The notes under the pieces were generated by a model, which did not search any database, was not told the DNA's origin, and saw only the letters and a list, made by a program, of their open reading frames with translations. Shown piece by piece: positions 33,401-42,505 of a DNA stretch of 44,779 bases. Origin of the DNA: Hydrogenophaga sp. (lineage in GTDB: Bacteria > Pseudomonadota > Gammaproteobacteria > Burkholderiales > Burkholderiaceae_C); assembly GCF_028698005.1 (NCBI RefSeq), contig NZ_JAQVEJ010000005.1:1-44779 (forward strand). Direction: 5' to 3'. Position 1 is the first letter of the stretch, and each line of letters starts with the position of its first letter. The translations under genes and the position numbers were made by a program.

Positions 33401-34558
33401 TCAACCCACCTCGTCGGCGCGGTGCAACCATCCCGCGTCATGCCAGTCCTGCAGCAACGCCTGCGCCGGGGTGGACGCACGGACCACCCGCGACGCCGGC
33501 AGGCACCGGCGATCCGCCAGCTCGCGCATCAGGCGGGCATCGGCACCACCGGCGCGAAAGCTCTCGCCATTGATGAAGACATGGTGGTCGTCATACATCA
33601 TCCGGGTGCGGCGGTCCAGCCGCACGGCGCCGGCCACCCAGTCCTGGCCCGGCTCATCGAACCAGACCTTCGGTTTGGGCTCGGTCATCACCTCACCCAG
33701 GGCGCAGGCCAGCAGGCGCCTGTCGGCAATGAGCCGGCGCAGGCCATCGGCGGCAAAGTCCTGCAGTGCGGCCGGGATGGCCGCCGGCGTGGATGTCGCC
33801 GACTGGGCCGGATCACGGTACAGCGTCTCGTCGTCGAACTCGTCGGCCATGCGTTGCACCAGCTCGGCGGCCAGTCCGCCGCGTTGCGGCACCCTGAAGC
33901 CGATCGAGCAGGTCATGCACTCACCGCCATCGGCCACGCCATCGTGCGCCCATTCGGGTGGCAGGTAGAGCATGTCCCCCGGCTCCAGCACGTACTCTTC
34001 TTCTGGCTGAAAGTTCGTGAGGATCTTCAGCGGCACATCCGGCTGCAATGACAGGTCTTTCTGGCGCCCGATGCGCCAGCGCCGGCGGCCCTGGATCTGC
34101 AACAGGAACACGTCGTAGCTGTCGAAATGCGGACCGACGCCGCCACCCTCGCTGGCCCAGGAGATCATCACATCGTCCAGCCGTGCATCGGGCACGAAGC
34201 GGAAGCGCTGCATCAGCGCGTGCGCCGCATCCAGGTGCAGATCCACGCCTTGCACCAGCAGTGTCCAGCCCGGGCGCGAGAATGGCGGCATCTGCGAGCG
34301 TTTGAAAGGCCCGTGGCGCAGCTTCCAGCCCTCATCACCGTGCACGATCAGGCGCGACTCGACGTCCTCCTGCGCGGCGAGTTCGAGCAACATCCGGCGG
34401 TCGAACAAGGCCTGTGCATCCGGTTGGGCCTGGCGCACCAGCAGCGGCTTTTTCTGCCAGTGGCGGCGCATGAACTGGGCAGGTGACAGGCCGCCGAACA
34501 GCGGGGTCGGGGAGCGTGTGGCGTCGTCCGCAGGGACGGTACGGGAATGGACAGTCAT
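33401..34558 (-). CDS. JmjC/cupin 2-oxoglutarate oxygenase (RoxA/YcfD-like ribosomal protein hydroxylase)
   Basis: This Fe(II)/2-oxoglutarate-dependent oxygenase belongs to the family of E. coli YcfD, which hydroxylates an arginine of ribosomal protein L16. The iron ligands are His144 and Asp146 (GPHFDSYDVFLLQ) and His205 (YLPPEWAHDG). The sequences FMRRHWQKKPLLVRQA near the N-terminus and IQGRRRWRIG after the first iron motif are typical. It is 385 residues with the C-terminal winged-helix region of the family. Start ATG at 34558 is only 14 bases from the divergent FKBP start. The target protein is inferred from the family. Confidence 0.9.
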   Translation of the reverse strand: MTVHSRTVPADDATRSPTPLFGGLSPAQFMRRHWQKKPLLVRQAQPDAQALFDRRMLLELAAQEDVESRLIVHGDEGWKLRHGPFKRSQMPPFSRPGWTLLVQGVDLHLDAAHALMQRFRFVPDARLDDVMISWASEGGGVGPHFDSYDVFLLQIQGRRRWRIGRQKDLSLQPDVPLKILTNFQPEEEYVLEPGDMLYLPPEWAHDGVADGGECMTCSIGFRVPQRGGLAAELVQRMADEFDDETLYRDPAQSATSTPAAIPAALQDFAADGLRRLIADRRLLACALGEVMTEPKPKVWFDEPGQDWVAGAVRLDRRTRMMYDDHHVFINGESFRAGGADARLMRELADRRCLPASRVVRASTPAQALLQDWHDAGWLHRADEVG

Positions 34559-34560
34559 GG

Positions 34561-34566
34561 GACAAT
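34561..34566 (+). promoter_or_regulatory. Possible -10 element abutting the SlyD-like gene
   Basis: GACAAT ends 6 bases before the ATG at 34573 and no Shine-Dalgarno is present. The upstream promoter would lie inside the divergent cupin coding sequence. Confidence 0.3.
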
Positions 34567-34572
34567 TGTGCG

Positions 34573-35109
34573 ATGAAAATCAGTGAGCAATGCGTGGTGG
34601 GTCTGAGCTGGACCCTCAAGGACACCCTGGGCGAGGTGCTGGACGAGTCCGACGAACCGGTGGAGTTCCTGCTGGGCGGCCAGGACCTGCTGGCCAAAAT
34701 CGAAGAGGCCCTGCAAGGGCACGAGCCCGGAGACCGGGTCGACCTGCACCTGGAGCCGGAGCATGCTTTCGGCGACTACGACGACCGCCTGCTGTTCCTG
34801 GAGCCGCGCCACCTGTTTCCCGAAGCGCTGGAAGAAGGCATGGGCTTCGAGGGACTGCCCGAGGGTTGCAACCCGGCCGCGCCGCGCGACCGCCTGTATT
34901 TCGTCAGCGACATCTACCCCGACCATGTGGTGCTGGACGGCAACCACCCGCTGGCCGGCATCGCGCTGCGCCTGAAGCTGCGGGTGCACAGTGTGCGCGA
35001 GGCCACGCTCGACGAGGTCGGCCGTGGCACCCTGGGCACCGGTTTCTTTCGCATGCAGATCGACCCGGACGAGTCCGCCGGCGACGGCGCACGCCCGACC
35101 CTGCACTGA
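34573..35109 (+). CDS. SlyD-like FKBP-type peptidyl-prolyl isomerase
   Basis: This is a proline isomerase/chaperone of the SlyD/SlpA branch. The N-terminal half-FKBP (VVGLSWTLKDTLGEVLDES), the segment EFLLGGQDLLAKIEEALQGHEPGDRVDLHLEPEHAFGDYDD and an insert-in-flap chaperone domain (residues about 70-125) are followed by the second FKBP half DGNHPLAGIALRLKLRVHSVREAT. At 178 residues it has no His/Cys-rich metal-binding tail, unlike E. coli SlyD. The start is the ATG at 34573, not the ORF-track start inside the cupin gene. It converges on dut with an 18-base gap. Confidence 0.92.
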   Translation: MKISEQCVVGLSWTLKDTLGEVLDESDEPVEFLLGGQDLLAKIEEALQGHEPGDRVDLHLEPEHAFGDYDDRLLFLEPRHLFPEALEEGMGFEGLPEGCNPAAPRDRLYFVSDIYPDHVVLDGNHPLAGIALRLKLRVHSVREATLDEVGRGTLGTGFFRMQIDPDESAGDGARPTLH

Positions 35110-35127
35110 GAACGCCGAGGCTCCCGG

Positions 35128-35577
35128 TCAACCCCGGCCGGTCGAACCATAGCCCCCGGCACCGCGTTCGGTGGCGTGTTCGAAATCGGCGACCACGTTC
35201 AAGCGCGCCTGCACCACCGGCACGATGACCAGTTGCGCGATGCGCTCCATCGGTTCGATGGTGAAGGCCACGTCGCTGCGGTTCCAGGCGCTCACCATGA
35301 GCTGCCCCTGGTAATCGCTGTCGATCAGGCCCACCAGATTGCCCAGCACGATGCCGTGCTTGTGGCCCAGGCCCGAGCGCGGCAGGATCAGGGCCGCATA
35401 GCCCGGATCGGCCAGATGGATCGCCAGCCCCGTGGGCACCAGCTGCCACGCATTGGGTGCCAGCGTCAGTGGCGCTTCCAGGCAGGCCCGCAGATCCAGC
35501 CCGGCACTGCCGGAGGTGGCATACGACGGCATCTGCTCCGCCAGCCGCGGATCGAGCACACGGACATCGAGTTCCAT
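35128..35577 (-). CDS. dut: Deoxyuridine 5'-triphosphate nucleotidohydrolase
   Basis: dUTPase hydrolyses dUTP to dUMP, keeping uracil out of DNA. All five motifs of the trimeric enzyme are present: [38 protein letters not shown] and the C-terminal [15 protein letters not shown] that closes the active site. The 149 residues match the family. The ATG at 35577 is better than the TTG five codons upstream. No ribosome-binding site is clear, and a terminator lies only 26 bases upstream. The gene stands apart from coaBC, its common neighbour. Confidence 0.96.
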   Translation of the reverse strand: MELDVRVLDPRLAEQMPSYATSGSAGLDLRACLEAPLTLAPNAWQLVPTGLAIHLADPGYAALILPRSGLGHKHGIVLGNLVGLIDSDYQGQLMVSAWNRSDVAFTIEPMERIAQLVIVPVVQARLNVVADFEHATERGAGGYGSTGRG

Positions 35578-35602
35578 AAACAAACAACCCAAGAATCAAC
35601 AG

Positions 35603-35633
35603 GAATGAAAAGGCCCGCTGCAAGCAGCGGGCC
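35603..35633 (-). terminator. Terminator after the TRAP dctP gene
   Basis: GGCCCGCTG pairs with CAGCGGGCC across a CAAG loop, followed on the minus strand by TTTTCATTC. It lies between dctP and dut and should end the TRAP transcript. Confidence 0.85.
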
Positions 35634-35651
35634 GGCATCCCCAGGGCGCCG

Positions 35652-35750
35652 TGGATCCGGCTTTGCCGGTCCACTGGCGCCGTCCCCCCTCCAAGCGGCG
35701 CAGCCGCGCCAGAGAGGGGGGAAGCCGCGTCAGCGGCGCAGGGGGGAGTC
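35652..35750. repeat. Hairpin-rich intergenic repeat
   Basis: Directly after the dctP stop lies a set of nested inverted repeats: CCGGC-TTT-GCCGG, a CCCCCCTC...GAGGGGGG arm pair enclosing GCGGC-GCA-GCCGC, then GCCGCGTCAGCGGC and GGGGGG. This C-run/G-run architecture resembles a repeat widely scattered in Comamonadaceae intergenic regions, from memory. Only one full copy is in the window. It may protect or terminate transcripts. Confidence 0.65.
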
Positions 35751-36833
35751 TCAGATCTTCACGCCGTTGACGTACTGGTTGTACGGGAACTCCGAGAAGC
35801 GGTTCCACAGGATCTGGTCGCGCTGGAAGGCGCGCATGTCCTGGTGGATCTTCTTGAACGTGGGCGACTTGGCCTCGTGCTCGGCGAACACCTCCATGCA
35901 GGCCTTGAAGCCGGCGTCGATGACCGCCTTCGGGAACGCCTTGAGCTGGGTCTTGTCGGCCACCAGCTTTTTCAGGGCGATCGGGTTGTAGGTGTCGTAC
36001 TTGGCCGTCATGTCGCTGGCCGCCACGGCCATGGCCGCGTTCAGGATGGCCTTGTTCTCGGCCGACAGGGTGTTGTACTTCTTCAGGTTGACGAAGAATT
36101 CGAGGTCGGCACCACCTTCCCACCAGCCGGGGTAGTAGTAGTACGGCGCCACCTTGTTGAAGCCGAGCTTCTGGTCGTCGTGGGGGCCGACGAATTCGAC
36201 CGCGTCCAGCGTGCCCTTTTCCAGCGCCTGGTACACGTCGCCCGCGGGCAGGTTCTGCGACACCACGCCCAGCTTGGCCATGGCTTCGCCGAACACGCCA
36301 CCGCCCATGCGCATCTTCAGGCCCTTGAGGTCATTGGCGGTCTTGATTTCCTTGCGGTACCAGCCGCCCATCTGCGTGCCGGTGTTACCGGCGCTGCGGG
36401 CCATGAAGTTGTACTGGGCGAAGAAGTCGTCGAGCAGCTTGCCACCGTTGCCATGCTTGCGCCAGGCCGCGTTCTGGCGGGCCGTCAGCCCGAAGGGCAC
36501 GGCGCAACTGAACGCAAAAGACGGATCCTTGCCGGTGAAGTAGTAGGCAGCCGTCAGGGCCATCTCGATGTTGTCGCCCTCCAGCGCGTCGACCACACCG
36601 AAGGCGGGCATCAGCTCGCCCGCGGGGTGCACGGAGACCTCGAACTTGCCGCCCGACAGTGCCTTGACGGTTTCGGACATTTTTTCGGCGCTGCCGAAGA
36701 TGGTGTCCAGCGAGCGGGGAAAGCTGGCGGCCAGGCGCCAGCGCACAGTGGCCTGGGCGTGCACGGCAGGGGCCACACCGGCGGCCAGCACACCGGCCAA
36801 GCCGGCACTTTTCACGATTGAACGACGATCCAT
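35751..36833 (-). CDS. TRAP transporter substrate-binding protein (DctP family)
   Basis: This is the periplasmic binding component of a TRAP transporter. The N-terminus MDRRSIVKSAGLAGVLAAGVAPAVHAQA has twin arginines and a signal cleavage site near residue 27. The conserved carboxylate-binding Arg is in LKGLKMRMGGGVFGEAMAKLG, and LEKGTLDAVEFVGPHDDQKLGFNKVAPYYYYPGWWEGG is the form seen in TakP-like 2-oxo/hydroxy acid binders. It is 360 residues. GGAG precedes the ATG. It is the last TRAP gene and has a possible promoter of its own. The ligand is probably an organic acid. Confidence 0.93.
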   Translation of the reverse strand: MDRRSIVKSAGLAGVLAAGVAPAVHAQATVRWRLAASFPRSLDTIFGSAEKMSETVKALSGGKFEVSVHPAGELMPAFGVVDALEGDNIEMALTAAYYFTGKDPSFAFSCAVPFGLTARQNAAWRKHGNGGKLLDDFFAQYNFMARSAGNTGTQMGGWYRKEIKTANDLKGLKMRMGGGVFGEAMAKLGVVSQNLPAGDVYQALEKGTLDAVEFVGPHDDQKLGFNKVAPYYYYPGWWEGGADLEFFVNLKKYNTLSAENKAILNAAMAVAASDMTAKYDTYNPIALKKLVADKTQLKAFPKAVIDAGFKACMEVFAEHEAKSPTFKKIHQDMRAFQRDQILWNRFSEFPYNQYVNGVKI

Positions 36834-36908
36834 TGAGATTGCTCCAGGATTTGTTTGGATGGAAAAGCCTCGCCTTATGGGCGATGCCCGGACTGAGAGT
36901 CGCCCCTG

Positions 36909-36914
36909 ATTTTA
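36909..36914 (-). promoter_or_regulatory. Possible -10 element for dctP
   Basis: TAAAAT on the minus strand lies 75 bases before the dctP start within the 197-base dctM-dctP gap. The same gap holds a small hairpin CGAGGG-AAAA-CCCTCG (36948-36963, minus strand) without a U-tract. Separate expression of the binding protein is plausible. Confidence 0.4.
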
Positions 36915-37030
36915 GGGACATTTGCCGGCCGCCATGGACCGGTGTCGCGAGGGTTTTCCCTCGACGGCATGAGGTGTGTCATGCAGCACGCCCCTGCACC
37001 ACGGCAGCCGCGGACCACGGGTGTCCGGCA

Positions 37031-38860
37031 TCAACGCTCCTGGCGTTGCAACGCCTCTTCCATGGCCTTCATCGGATCGTCCGCTTCCTCAGGCGCCTCG
37101 CCTTCGGCCGCAGGCTCTTCGGCGGACAGGCCCGTGCCGGACTCGGCACCGTCGCCGGCGCCATCGTCGCTGCCATAGCCCTCATCGCTGCCGTAGCCAC
37201 CTTCGGACTCGTCGACGAGCTGCTCCAGCATCTGCTCGCCCACGGCCTTGAGGTCGTATTCGCCCTGCTTGTCGAGGTTGCCTGTGACCAGGCCCGGGAA
37301 GGCGATCAGCGTGCCCACCATGAGCAACTGGATGAGCAGGAAGGGGATGGCGCCCTTGTAGATCTGCATCGTTGTGACGGGCTCCATCACCTTGTTCGTC
37401 ACGCGGTCCACGTAGGGCTTGTCCGGGGCCACCGAGCGCAGGAAGAACAGCGCGAAGCCGAACGGCGGGTGCAGGAACGAGGTCTGCATGTTGATCGCCA
37501 GCAGCACACCGAACCAGATCAGGTCGATGCCCAGCTTCTCGGCCACCGGTGCCAGCAGCGGCACGACGATGAACGACAGCTCGAAGTAATCGAGGAAGAA
37601 GGCCAGGAAGAAGATCATGATGTTGACCACGATCAGGAAGCCCACAGGCCCGCCCGGCAGGTCGGCCAGCAGGTGCTCCACCCAGACCGGACCATCGGCC
37701 GCCTGGAACACCAGACCGAAAATCGTGGCGCCGATCAGGATGAACATCACGAAGCTGCCCAGCTTGGTGGTGCTGGCCAGCGCCTGCTTGAGCAGCTTCA
37801 TGTCCAGGCGCTTGCGCACCAGCGCCATGACCATGGCGCCGACCGCGCCCATGGCACCACCCTCGGTGGGCGTGGCCACGCCCAGGAAGATCGTGCCCAG
37901 CACCAGGAAAATCAGCAGCAGCGGCGGGATCAGCACAAAGGTCACGCGCTCGGCCAGGCGCGACAGCAGCCCCAGCCGGGCGTACTTGTTCAGCAGGGCG
38001 ATCACCAGTGCGACAAAAGCACCGCCGCACATGGCCACGACCACCTTCTCGTCGGTGGGCACGGAAGTGACCTCGCGGCCCAGCCACCAGCTGTGCACCT
38101 CGGGCATGTAGCGTGCCAGCACGATGGAGACCAGGAAGGACAGCACCATCAGCACCAGCAGCGACGGGTAGCCGCCGCCGCCATTGGGTTCGCGGTAGAT
38201 GCGCGCCTCGGGCGGCAGCGCGGGCACGCTGGCGGGGCGGAAGATGGCCAGGCCGGCGATGTACACCACGTAGCAGCCGACCAGCATGAAGGCCGGGACA
38301 AACGCGCCCTTGTACATGTCGCCCACGCTGCGGCCCAGCTGGTCGGCCATGATGATCAGCACCAGCGAGGGCGGGATGATCTGCGCCAGCGTGCCCGAGG
38401 CCGCTATCACGCCACTGGTGAACTTGCGGTCATAGCCATTGCGCAGCATGATGGGCAAGGAAATCAGGCCCATCGAGATCACCGAGGCGGCGACCACACC
38501 GGTGGTGGCGGCCAGCATGGCACCGACCAGCACCACGGCCAATGCCAGACCACCGCGCAACGGGCCAAACACCTGGCCGACGGTGTCGAGCAGGTCCTCG
38601 GCCATGCCGCTGCGCTCCAGGATCAGGCCCATGAGCGTGAAAAAGGGAACGGCCAGCAGCGTGTCGTTGGCCATGATGCCGATCAGCCGCTGGGGCAGCC
38701 AGGCCAGCACCGAAGAGGGGAACACGCCCATTTCGATGCCGATGACGCCGAAAGCCAGGCCGCAGGCACCCAGGCTGAAGGCCACCGGGAAACCCAGCAG
38801 CAGAAAAATGATCAGCCCCCCGAACATGATCGGGGCGAAGTTCGTCGCAATGAATTCCAT
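37031..38860 (-). CDS. TRAP transporter large permease (DctM family)
   Basis: DctM is the Na+-coupled transport subunit of TRAP systems. Hydrophobic segments typical of the family run throughout, such as FIATNFAPIMFGGLIIFLLLGFPVAFSLGACGLAFGVIG, LIGIMANDTLLAVPFFTLMGLILERSGMAEDLLDTVG and AATTGVVAASVISMGLISLPIMLRNGYDRKFTSGVIAASGTLAQIIPPSLVLI. At 609 residues it is the long form: it has an insert of about 150 residues in mid-protein and an acidic Gly/Ser-rich tail (GGYGSDEGYGSDDGAGDG...). It follows dctQ by 18 bases. Confidence 0.94.
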   Translation of the reverse strand: MEFIATNFAPIMFGGLIIFLLLGFPVAFSLGACGLAFGVIGIEMGVFPSSVLAWLPQRLIGIMANDTLLAVPFFTLMGLILERSGMAEDLLDTVGQVFGPLRGGLALAVVLVGAMLAATTGVVAASVISMGLISLPIMLRNGYDRKFTSGVIAASGTLAQIIPPSLVLIIMADQLGRSVGDMYKGAFVPAFMLVGCYVVYIAGLAIFRPASVPALPPEARIYREPNGGGGYPSLLVLMVLSFLVSIVLARYMPEVHSWWLGREVTSVPTDEKVVVAMCGGAFVALVIALLNKYARLGLLSRLAERVTFVLIPPLLLIFLVLGTIFLGVATPTEGGAMGAVGAMVMALVRKRLDMKLLKQALASTTKLGSFVMFILIGATIFGLVFQAADGPVWVEHLLADLPGGPVGFLIVVNIMIFFLAFFLDYFELSFIVVPLLAPVAEKLGIDLIWFGVLLAINMQTSFLHPPFGFALFFLRSVAPDKPYVDRVTNKVMEPVTTMQIYKGAIPFLLIQLLMVGTLIAFPGLVTGNLDKQGEYDLKAVGEQMLEQLVDESEGGYGSDEGYGSDDGAGDGAESGTGLSAEEPAAEGEAPEEADDPMKAMEEALQRQER

Positions 38861-38878
38861 CGTCTTGTTCCTGGCTGA

Positions 38879-39484
38879 TCAGCGGGACACGGGCGCTGCC
38901 TGGGACGATTCGCGCTGACGCAGAATCTCGGCCAGTTCCTCCTCGGCGGATTTTTCATCGGCCTTGACGGTCGGGTCAGGCCCATGCCCGGTCAGGAAGG
39001 CCACACGCTTGATCAGCTCGGACCAGCCCTGGAGCATCAGCAGCGTGAAGCCCACCGGAATGGCCAGCCACACGGGCCAGCGGATCAGGCCACCCGGATT
39101 GCCGGACATCTCGCCCGATGCGTACTTCTGCATCAGCATGGGGACACCGTAGTACAGCACCAGCAGACAGACCGGCGTCAGAAAGAACGCAAAGCCCAGG
39201 ATGTCGATCCAGATCTGTTTTTTCTTCGACAGCCGGCTGTTGATCACGTCGATGCGCACGTGCTCGCGGTGCAGCAGCGTGAACCCGGCCGCAATGAGGA
39301 ACGACCAGGCAAAGAGGTACCACTGGATCTCGAGCAGCCCGTTGGAGCTGGTGTTGAAGGTGTAGCGCACGACCGCGTTGATGGCACTGATCACGGTGGA
39401 GCCCATGATCAGCCAGATCGCGTACTTGCCCACCTGGGCATTGAGCCAGTCGATGGCCCGGGAGAATTTGAGCAATGCACCCAT
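38879..39484 (-). CDS. TRAP transporter small permease (DctQ family)
   Basis: This is the small membrane subunit that partners DctM. Four hydrophobic helices are visible over 201 residues, with WYLFAWSFLIAAGFTLLHREHVRIDVI as the family signature in the second helix region. The C-terminal tail is acidic (DPTVKADEKSAEEELAEILRQ). I chose the ATG at 39484 (MGALLKFSRAIDWL); the ORF track adds 51 codons that run through the dxs terminator hairpin. It is the first gene of dctQ-dctM-dctP. Confidence 0.93.
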   Translation of the reverse strand: MGALLKFSRAIDWLNAQVGKYAIWLIMGSTVISAINAVVRYTFNTSSNGLLEIQWYLFAWSFLIAAGFTLLHREHVRIDVINSRLSKKKQIWIDILGFAFFLTPVCLLVLYYGVPMLMQKYASGEMSGNPGGLIRWPVWLAIPVGFTLLMLQGWSELIKRVAFLTGHGPDPTVKADEKSAEEELAEILRQRESSQAAPVSR

Positions 39485-39535
39485 TGTGTCTTCCGTGTCT
39501 TGTGAACGCCGACCCAGGTCCACCTTCTGTTGATA

Positions 39536-39580
39536 GATAAAGAAACACGCAACATGCGCCAGGTCTGGCATGCTGCGTGT
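39536..39580 (-). terminator. Terminator of the xseB-ispA-dxs operon
   Basis: ACACGCAACATGC pairs with GCATGCTGCGTGT (13 bases, one mismatch), with an inner GCCAG/CTGGC pairing in the loop, followed on the minus strand by TTTCTTTAT. It lies 97 bases after the dxs stop and within the dctQ leader. Confidence 0.8.
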
Positions 39581-39600
39581 GGGTTCTGGTCGGCAGACAA

Positions 39601-39628
39601 ATTGTAAGTGAGCGATTTCGCCGGTCAC
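39601..39628 (-). promoter_or_regulatory. Promoter candidate for the TRAP operon
   Basis: On the minus strand GTGACC and TACAAT (39601-39606) are separated by 16 bases. A transcript from here would pass through the dxs terminator hairpin before reaching dctQ at 39484. Confidence 0.45.
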
Positions 39629-39676
39629 CAGGGGCACCGGCGGGGAAAACCCTTGGGCCGGCGCGCGACGGGCGCC

Positions 39677-41575
39677 TCAGGCCGAGCGGATCAGCGGCTG
39701 TGCGCTGGCATCGAGCAGCCCGGCATGGGCCTCGCGGATGGAGCGCTCGATGCCGGCCGCATCCAGCCCGAGCTGCGCCAGCAGCTTGGCCGGATCGCCG
39801 TGTTCGACGAATTCGTCGGGCAGGCCCAGCGGCAGCACCGGCATGGCGATGCCTTCGGCCTGCAGTGCCTCGATCACGGCACTGCCCGCGCCGCCCATGA
39901 CGCAGCCCTCTTCCACCGTGACCAGCGCATCGTGGGTGTTGGCCAGCTCGCGCAGCAATTCGAGGTCGAGCGGCTTGACCCAGCGCATGTTGGCCACCGT
40001 CGCACCCAGCCGCTCGCCGGCCGTGAGCGCCGGGTACAGCAGCGTGCCGAAGGCCAGGATGGCGATGCGCCGCCCGCGGCGCCGCACCTCGCCCTTGCCG
40101 TAGGGCAGCCCCTCCAGGCCGGCGGGCACCTCGGCGCCGATGCCGCTGCCACGTGGATAGCGCACCGCCACCGGGTGGTTCTGCGCGAAGGCGGTGGACA
40201 GCAGTTGGCGCGCCTCCGCTTCGTCGGCGGGACAGGCCATGGCCATGTTGGGGATGCAGCGCACGAAGGCGATGTCGTAGGCGCCGGCATGGGTCGCGCC
40301 ATCGGCGCCGACGATGCCGGCACGGTCGAGCGCGAACACCACCGGCAGGTTCTGCAGGGCCACGTCGTGGATGAGCTGGTCGTAGGCACGCTGCAGGAAG
40401 GTGGAATAGATCGCCACCACCGGCTTCATGCCCTCGCAGGCCAGGCCACCGGCAAAGGTGACGGCGTGCTGCTCGGCGATGCCGACGTCGAAGTAGCGCC
40501 CCGGGAAGCGCTTGTGGAATTCGACCATGCCCGAGCCTTCGCGCATGGCGGGCGTGATGCCCACCAGCCTGGTATCGGCCTCGGCCATGTCGCACAGCCA
40601 TTGACCGAACACCTGCGTGAACGTGGGTTTGGGCGGTGCGGCCGGCTTGACCAGTCCCACCTTGGGATCGAACTTGCCGGGGCCATGGTAGGCCACCGGA
40701 TCGGCCTCGGCCAGCTTGTAGCCCTGGCCCTTCTTCGTGACGACGTGCAGGAACTGCGGCCCGTCGCCCTTGTCCATGAGCTGGCGGATGTTCTCCAGCG
40801 TCGGCACCAGCGAATCCAGGTCATGGCCGTCGATCGGCCCGACGTAGTTGAAGCCGAACTGCTCGAACAGCGTCGCCGGCACGACCATGCCCTTGGCATG
40901 CTCCTCCAGGCGCTTGGCCAACTCGAACAGCGGCGGCGCGCCCTTGAGCACGGTCTTGCCCACGTTCTTGGCCGCCGCATAGAAGCGGCCGCTCATGAGC
41001 TGGGCCAGGTAGCGGTTGAGCGCCCCCACCGGCGGCGAGATCGACATGTCGTTGTCGTTGAGCACCACCAGCAGGCGGCCGTCCTCGACACCGGCGTTGT
41101 TCAGCGCCTCGAAGGCCATGCCGGCGGTCATGGCGCCATCGCCGATGATGGCCACGGCGTGACGGCTCTCGCCCTTCATCCGCGCCGCCATGGCCATGCC
41201 CAGCGCGGCCGAGATGCTGGTGGACGAATGCGCGGTACCGAAGGTGTCGTACTCGCTCTCGTCGCGCCGCGGGAAGCCGCTGATGCCCCCGAGCTGGCGC
41301 AGGGTGTCCATGCGCTCGCGCCGGCCGGTCAGGATCTTGTGCGGATAGGTCTGGTGGCCCACGTCCCACACCAGCCGGTCCTCGGGGGTGTTGAAGACGT
41401 AGTGCAGGGCAATGGTCAGCTCCACCGTACCGAGATTGGAGCTGAGGTGGCCACCGGTGCGCGAGACGCTGTCCAGCACGAAGCCGCGCAGCTCTTTGGC
41501 CAGCGCGGGCAATTGCTGGCGCGTCAGTTGCCGCAGGTCGGCAGGGGATTCGATGGAAGACAGCAGGGAGCTCAT
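39677..41575 (-). CDS. dxs: 1-deoxy-D-xylulose-5-phosphate synthase
   Basis: Dxs condenses pyruvate and glyceraldehyde 3-phosphate, the first step of the MEP isoprenoid pathway and a source for thiamine and pyridoxal. The thiamine diphosphate motif is [18 protein letters not shown]. The catalytic histidine region [21 protein letters not shown], the transketolase central domain with [20 protein letters not shown], and the C-terminal domain are all present. It is 632 residues. It follows ispA by 19 bases, so the genes are co-transcribed from xseB, a common arrangement. Confidence 0.97.
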   Translation of the reverse strand: MSSLLSSIESPADLRQLTRQQLPALAKELRGFVLDSVSRTGGHLSSNLGTVELTIALHYVFNTPEDRLVWDVGHQTYPHKILTGRRERMDTLRQLGGISGFPRRDESEYDTFGTAHSSTSISAALGMAMAARMKGESRHAVAIIGDGAMTAGMAFEALNNAGVEDGRLLVVLNDNDMSISPPVGALNRYLAQLMSGRFYAAAKNVGKTVLKGAPPLFELAKRLEEHAKGMVVPATLFEQFGFNYVGPIDGHDLDSLVPTLENIRQLMDKGDGPQFLHVVTKKGQGYKLAEADPVAYHGPGKFDPKVGLVKPAAPPKPTFTQVFGQWLCDMAEADTRLVGITPAMREGSGMVEFHKRFPGRYFDVGIAEQHAVTFAGGLACEGMKPVVAIYSTFLQRAYDQLIHDVALQNLPVVFALDRAGIVGADGATHAGAYDIAFVRCIPNMAMACPADEAEARQLLSTAFAQNHPVAVRYPRGSGIGAEVPAGLEGLPYGKGEVRRRGRRIAILAFGTLLYPALTAGERLGATVANMRWVKPLDLELLRELANTHDALVTVEEGCVMGGAGSAVIEALQAEGIAMPVLPLGLPDEFVEHGDPAKLLAQLGLDAAGIERSIREAHAGLLDASAQPLIRSA

Positions 41576-41594
41576 GGTGTGGGCGTAGGTCGTT

Positions 41595-42482
41595 TCAGTG
41601 CGAACGGCGGCCGACCCAGTCGGCCAGGCCGTGCAGGAGTCCTGGCGATGGCAGGCCGCTGCCGTCGAGGGCGCGGTGAGCCCGCCCGATCATCTCGTCC
41701 GCGTAGGCCTGCGCGGCATCCAGACCCATCAGGGACACATAGGTGGGCTTGTCGGCGGCGGCGTCCTTGCCGGCGGTCTTGCCCAGGGTCTGGGAATCGG
41801 CGGTGACGTCGAGCACGTCGTCCACCACCTGAAAGGCCAGACCGATGCAGGCACCGTAGTCAGCCAGCGCGGCCACCTCGGCCGCTCCGGTCTGCGCCGT
41901 CGCAGCCCCCATCAACACGCTGGCCTGCAACAGGGCTCCGGTCTTGAGCCGGTGCATGGCCTCCAGCGAGGGCTGGTCGAGCGCCACGCCCACGCTGGCC
42001 AGATCGATGGCCTGGCCGCCCGCCATGCCGCCGGCGCCGGCGGCACGCGCCAGCAAGCGGCACAGGTGCGCTGCCATGGCATCGGGCACCGAGCCGTCGT
42101 CGGGTGTCAGCAACTCAAAGGCCAGCGCCTGCAAGGCATCACCGGCCAGCAGTGCCTGCGCCTGGCCGAAGCGCACATGCACCGTGGGCTTGCCACGCCG
42201 CAAGACATCGTCGTCCATGCAGGGCATGTCGTCGTGCACCAGCGAATAGGCGTGGATCAGCTCCACCGCACAGGCCGCCCGCATGGCCGCCGCCCGGTTG
42301 CCACCCAGTACCTCGCTGGAGGCCAGCACCAGCAGGGGACGCAGGCGTTTGCCGCCATCCAGGACCGCATACCGCATGGCCTCGCCCAGCGCGGCCGGCG
42401 TGTCGGACGTGACCCAGGCATCGAGCGCCCGCTCCACCGCGGCCTGGCGCTCACGCCGCCAAGCATCAAGATCGGCCACCAT
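41595..42482 (-). CDS. ispA: Farnesyl diphosphate synthase (polyprenyl synthetase)
   Basis: This enzyme condenses IPP with DMAPP and GPP to farnesyl diphosphate. Two aspartate-rich motifs bind magnesium: DDMPCMDDD (Asp84-Asp92) and FQVVDDVLD. The basic [11 protein letters not shown] near residue 45 binds IPP. An aromatic Tyr79 five residues before the first motif fits a C15-length product. I give the ATG at 42482 (295 residues). A TTG at 42509 that overlaps the xseB stop would add nine residues (NDPFFSPA) and is an alternative start by coupling. The ORF track is much too long. Confidence 0.93.
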   Translation of the reverse strand: MVADLDAWRRERQAAVERALDAWVTSDTPAALGEAMRYAVLDGGKRLRPLLVLASSEVLGGNRAAAMRAACAVELIHAYSLVHDDMPCMDDDVLRRGKPTVHVRFGQAQALLAGDALQALAFELLTPDDGSVPDAMAAHLCRLLARAAGAGGMAGGQAIDLASVGVALDQPSLEAMHRLKTGALLQASVLMGAATAQTGAAEVAALADYGACIGLAFQVVDDVLDVTADSQTLGKTAGKDAAADKPTYVSLMGLDAAQAYADEMIGRAHRALDGSGLPSPGLLHGLADWVGRRSH

Positions 42483-42505
42483 GGCAGGAGAAAAAAACGG
42501 ATCGT

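Noticed and set aside
36818-38878. A 686-residue plus-strand ORF opposite the DctM gene
   Set aside because: Antisense shadow with His/Gln/Asp-rich low-complexity sequence.
39608-41806. A 732-residue plus-strand ORF opposite dxs
   Set aside because: Antisense shadow of dxs; no motif.
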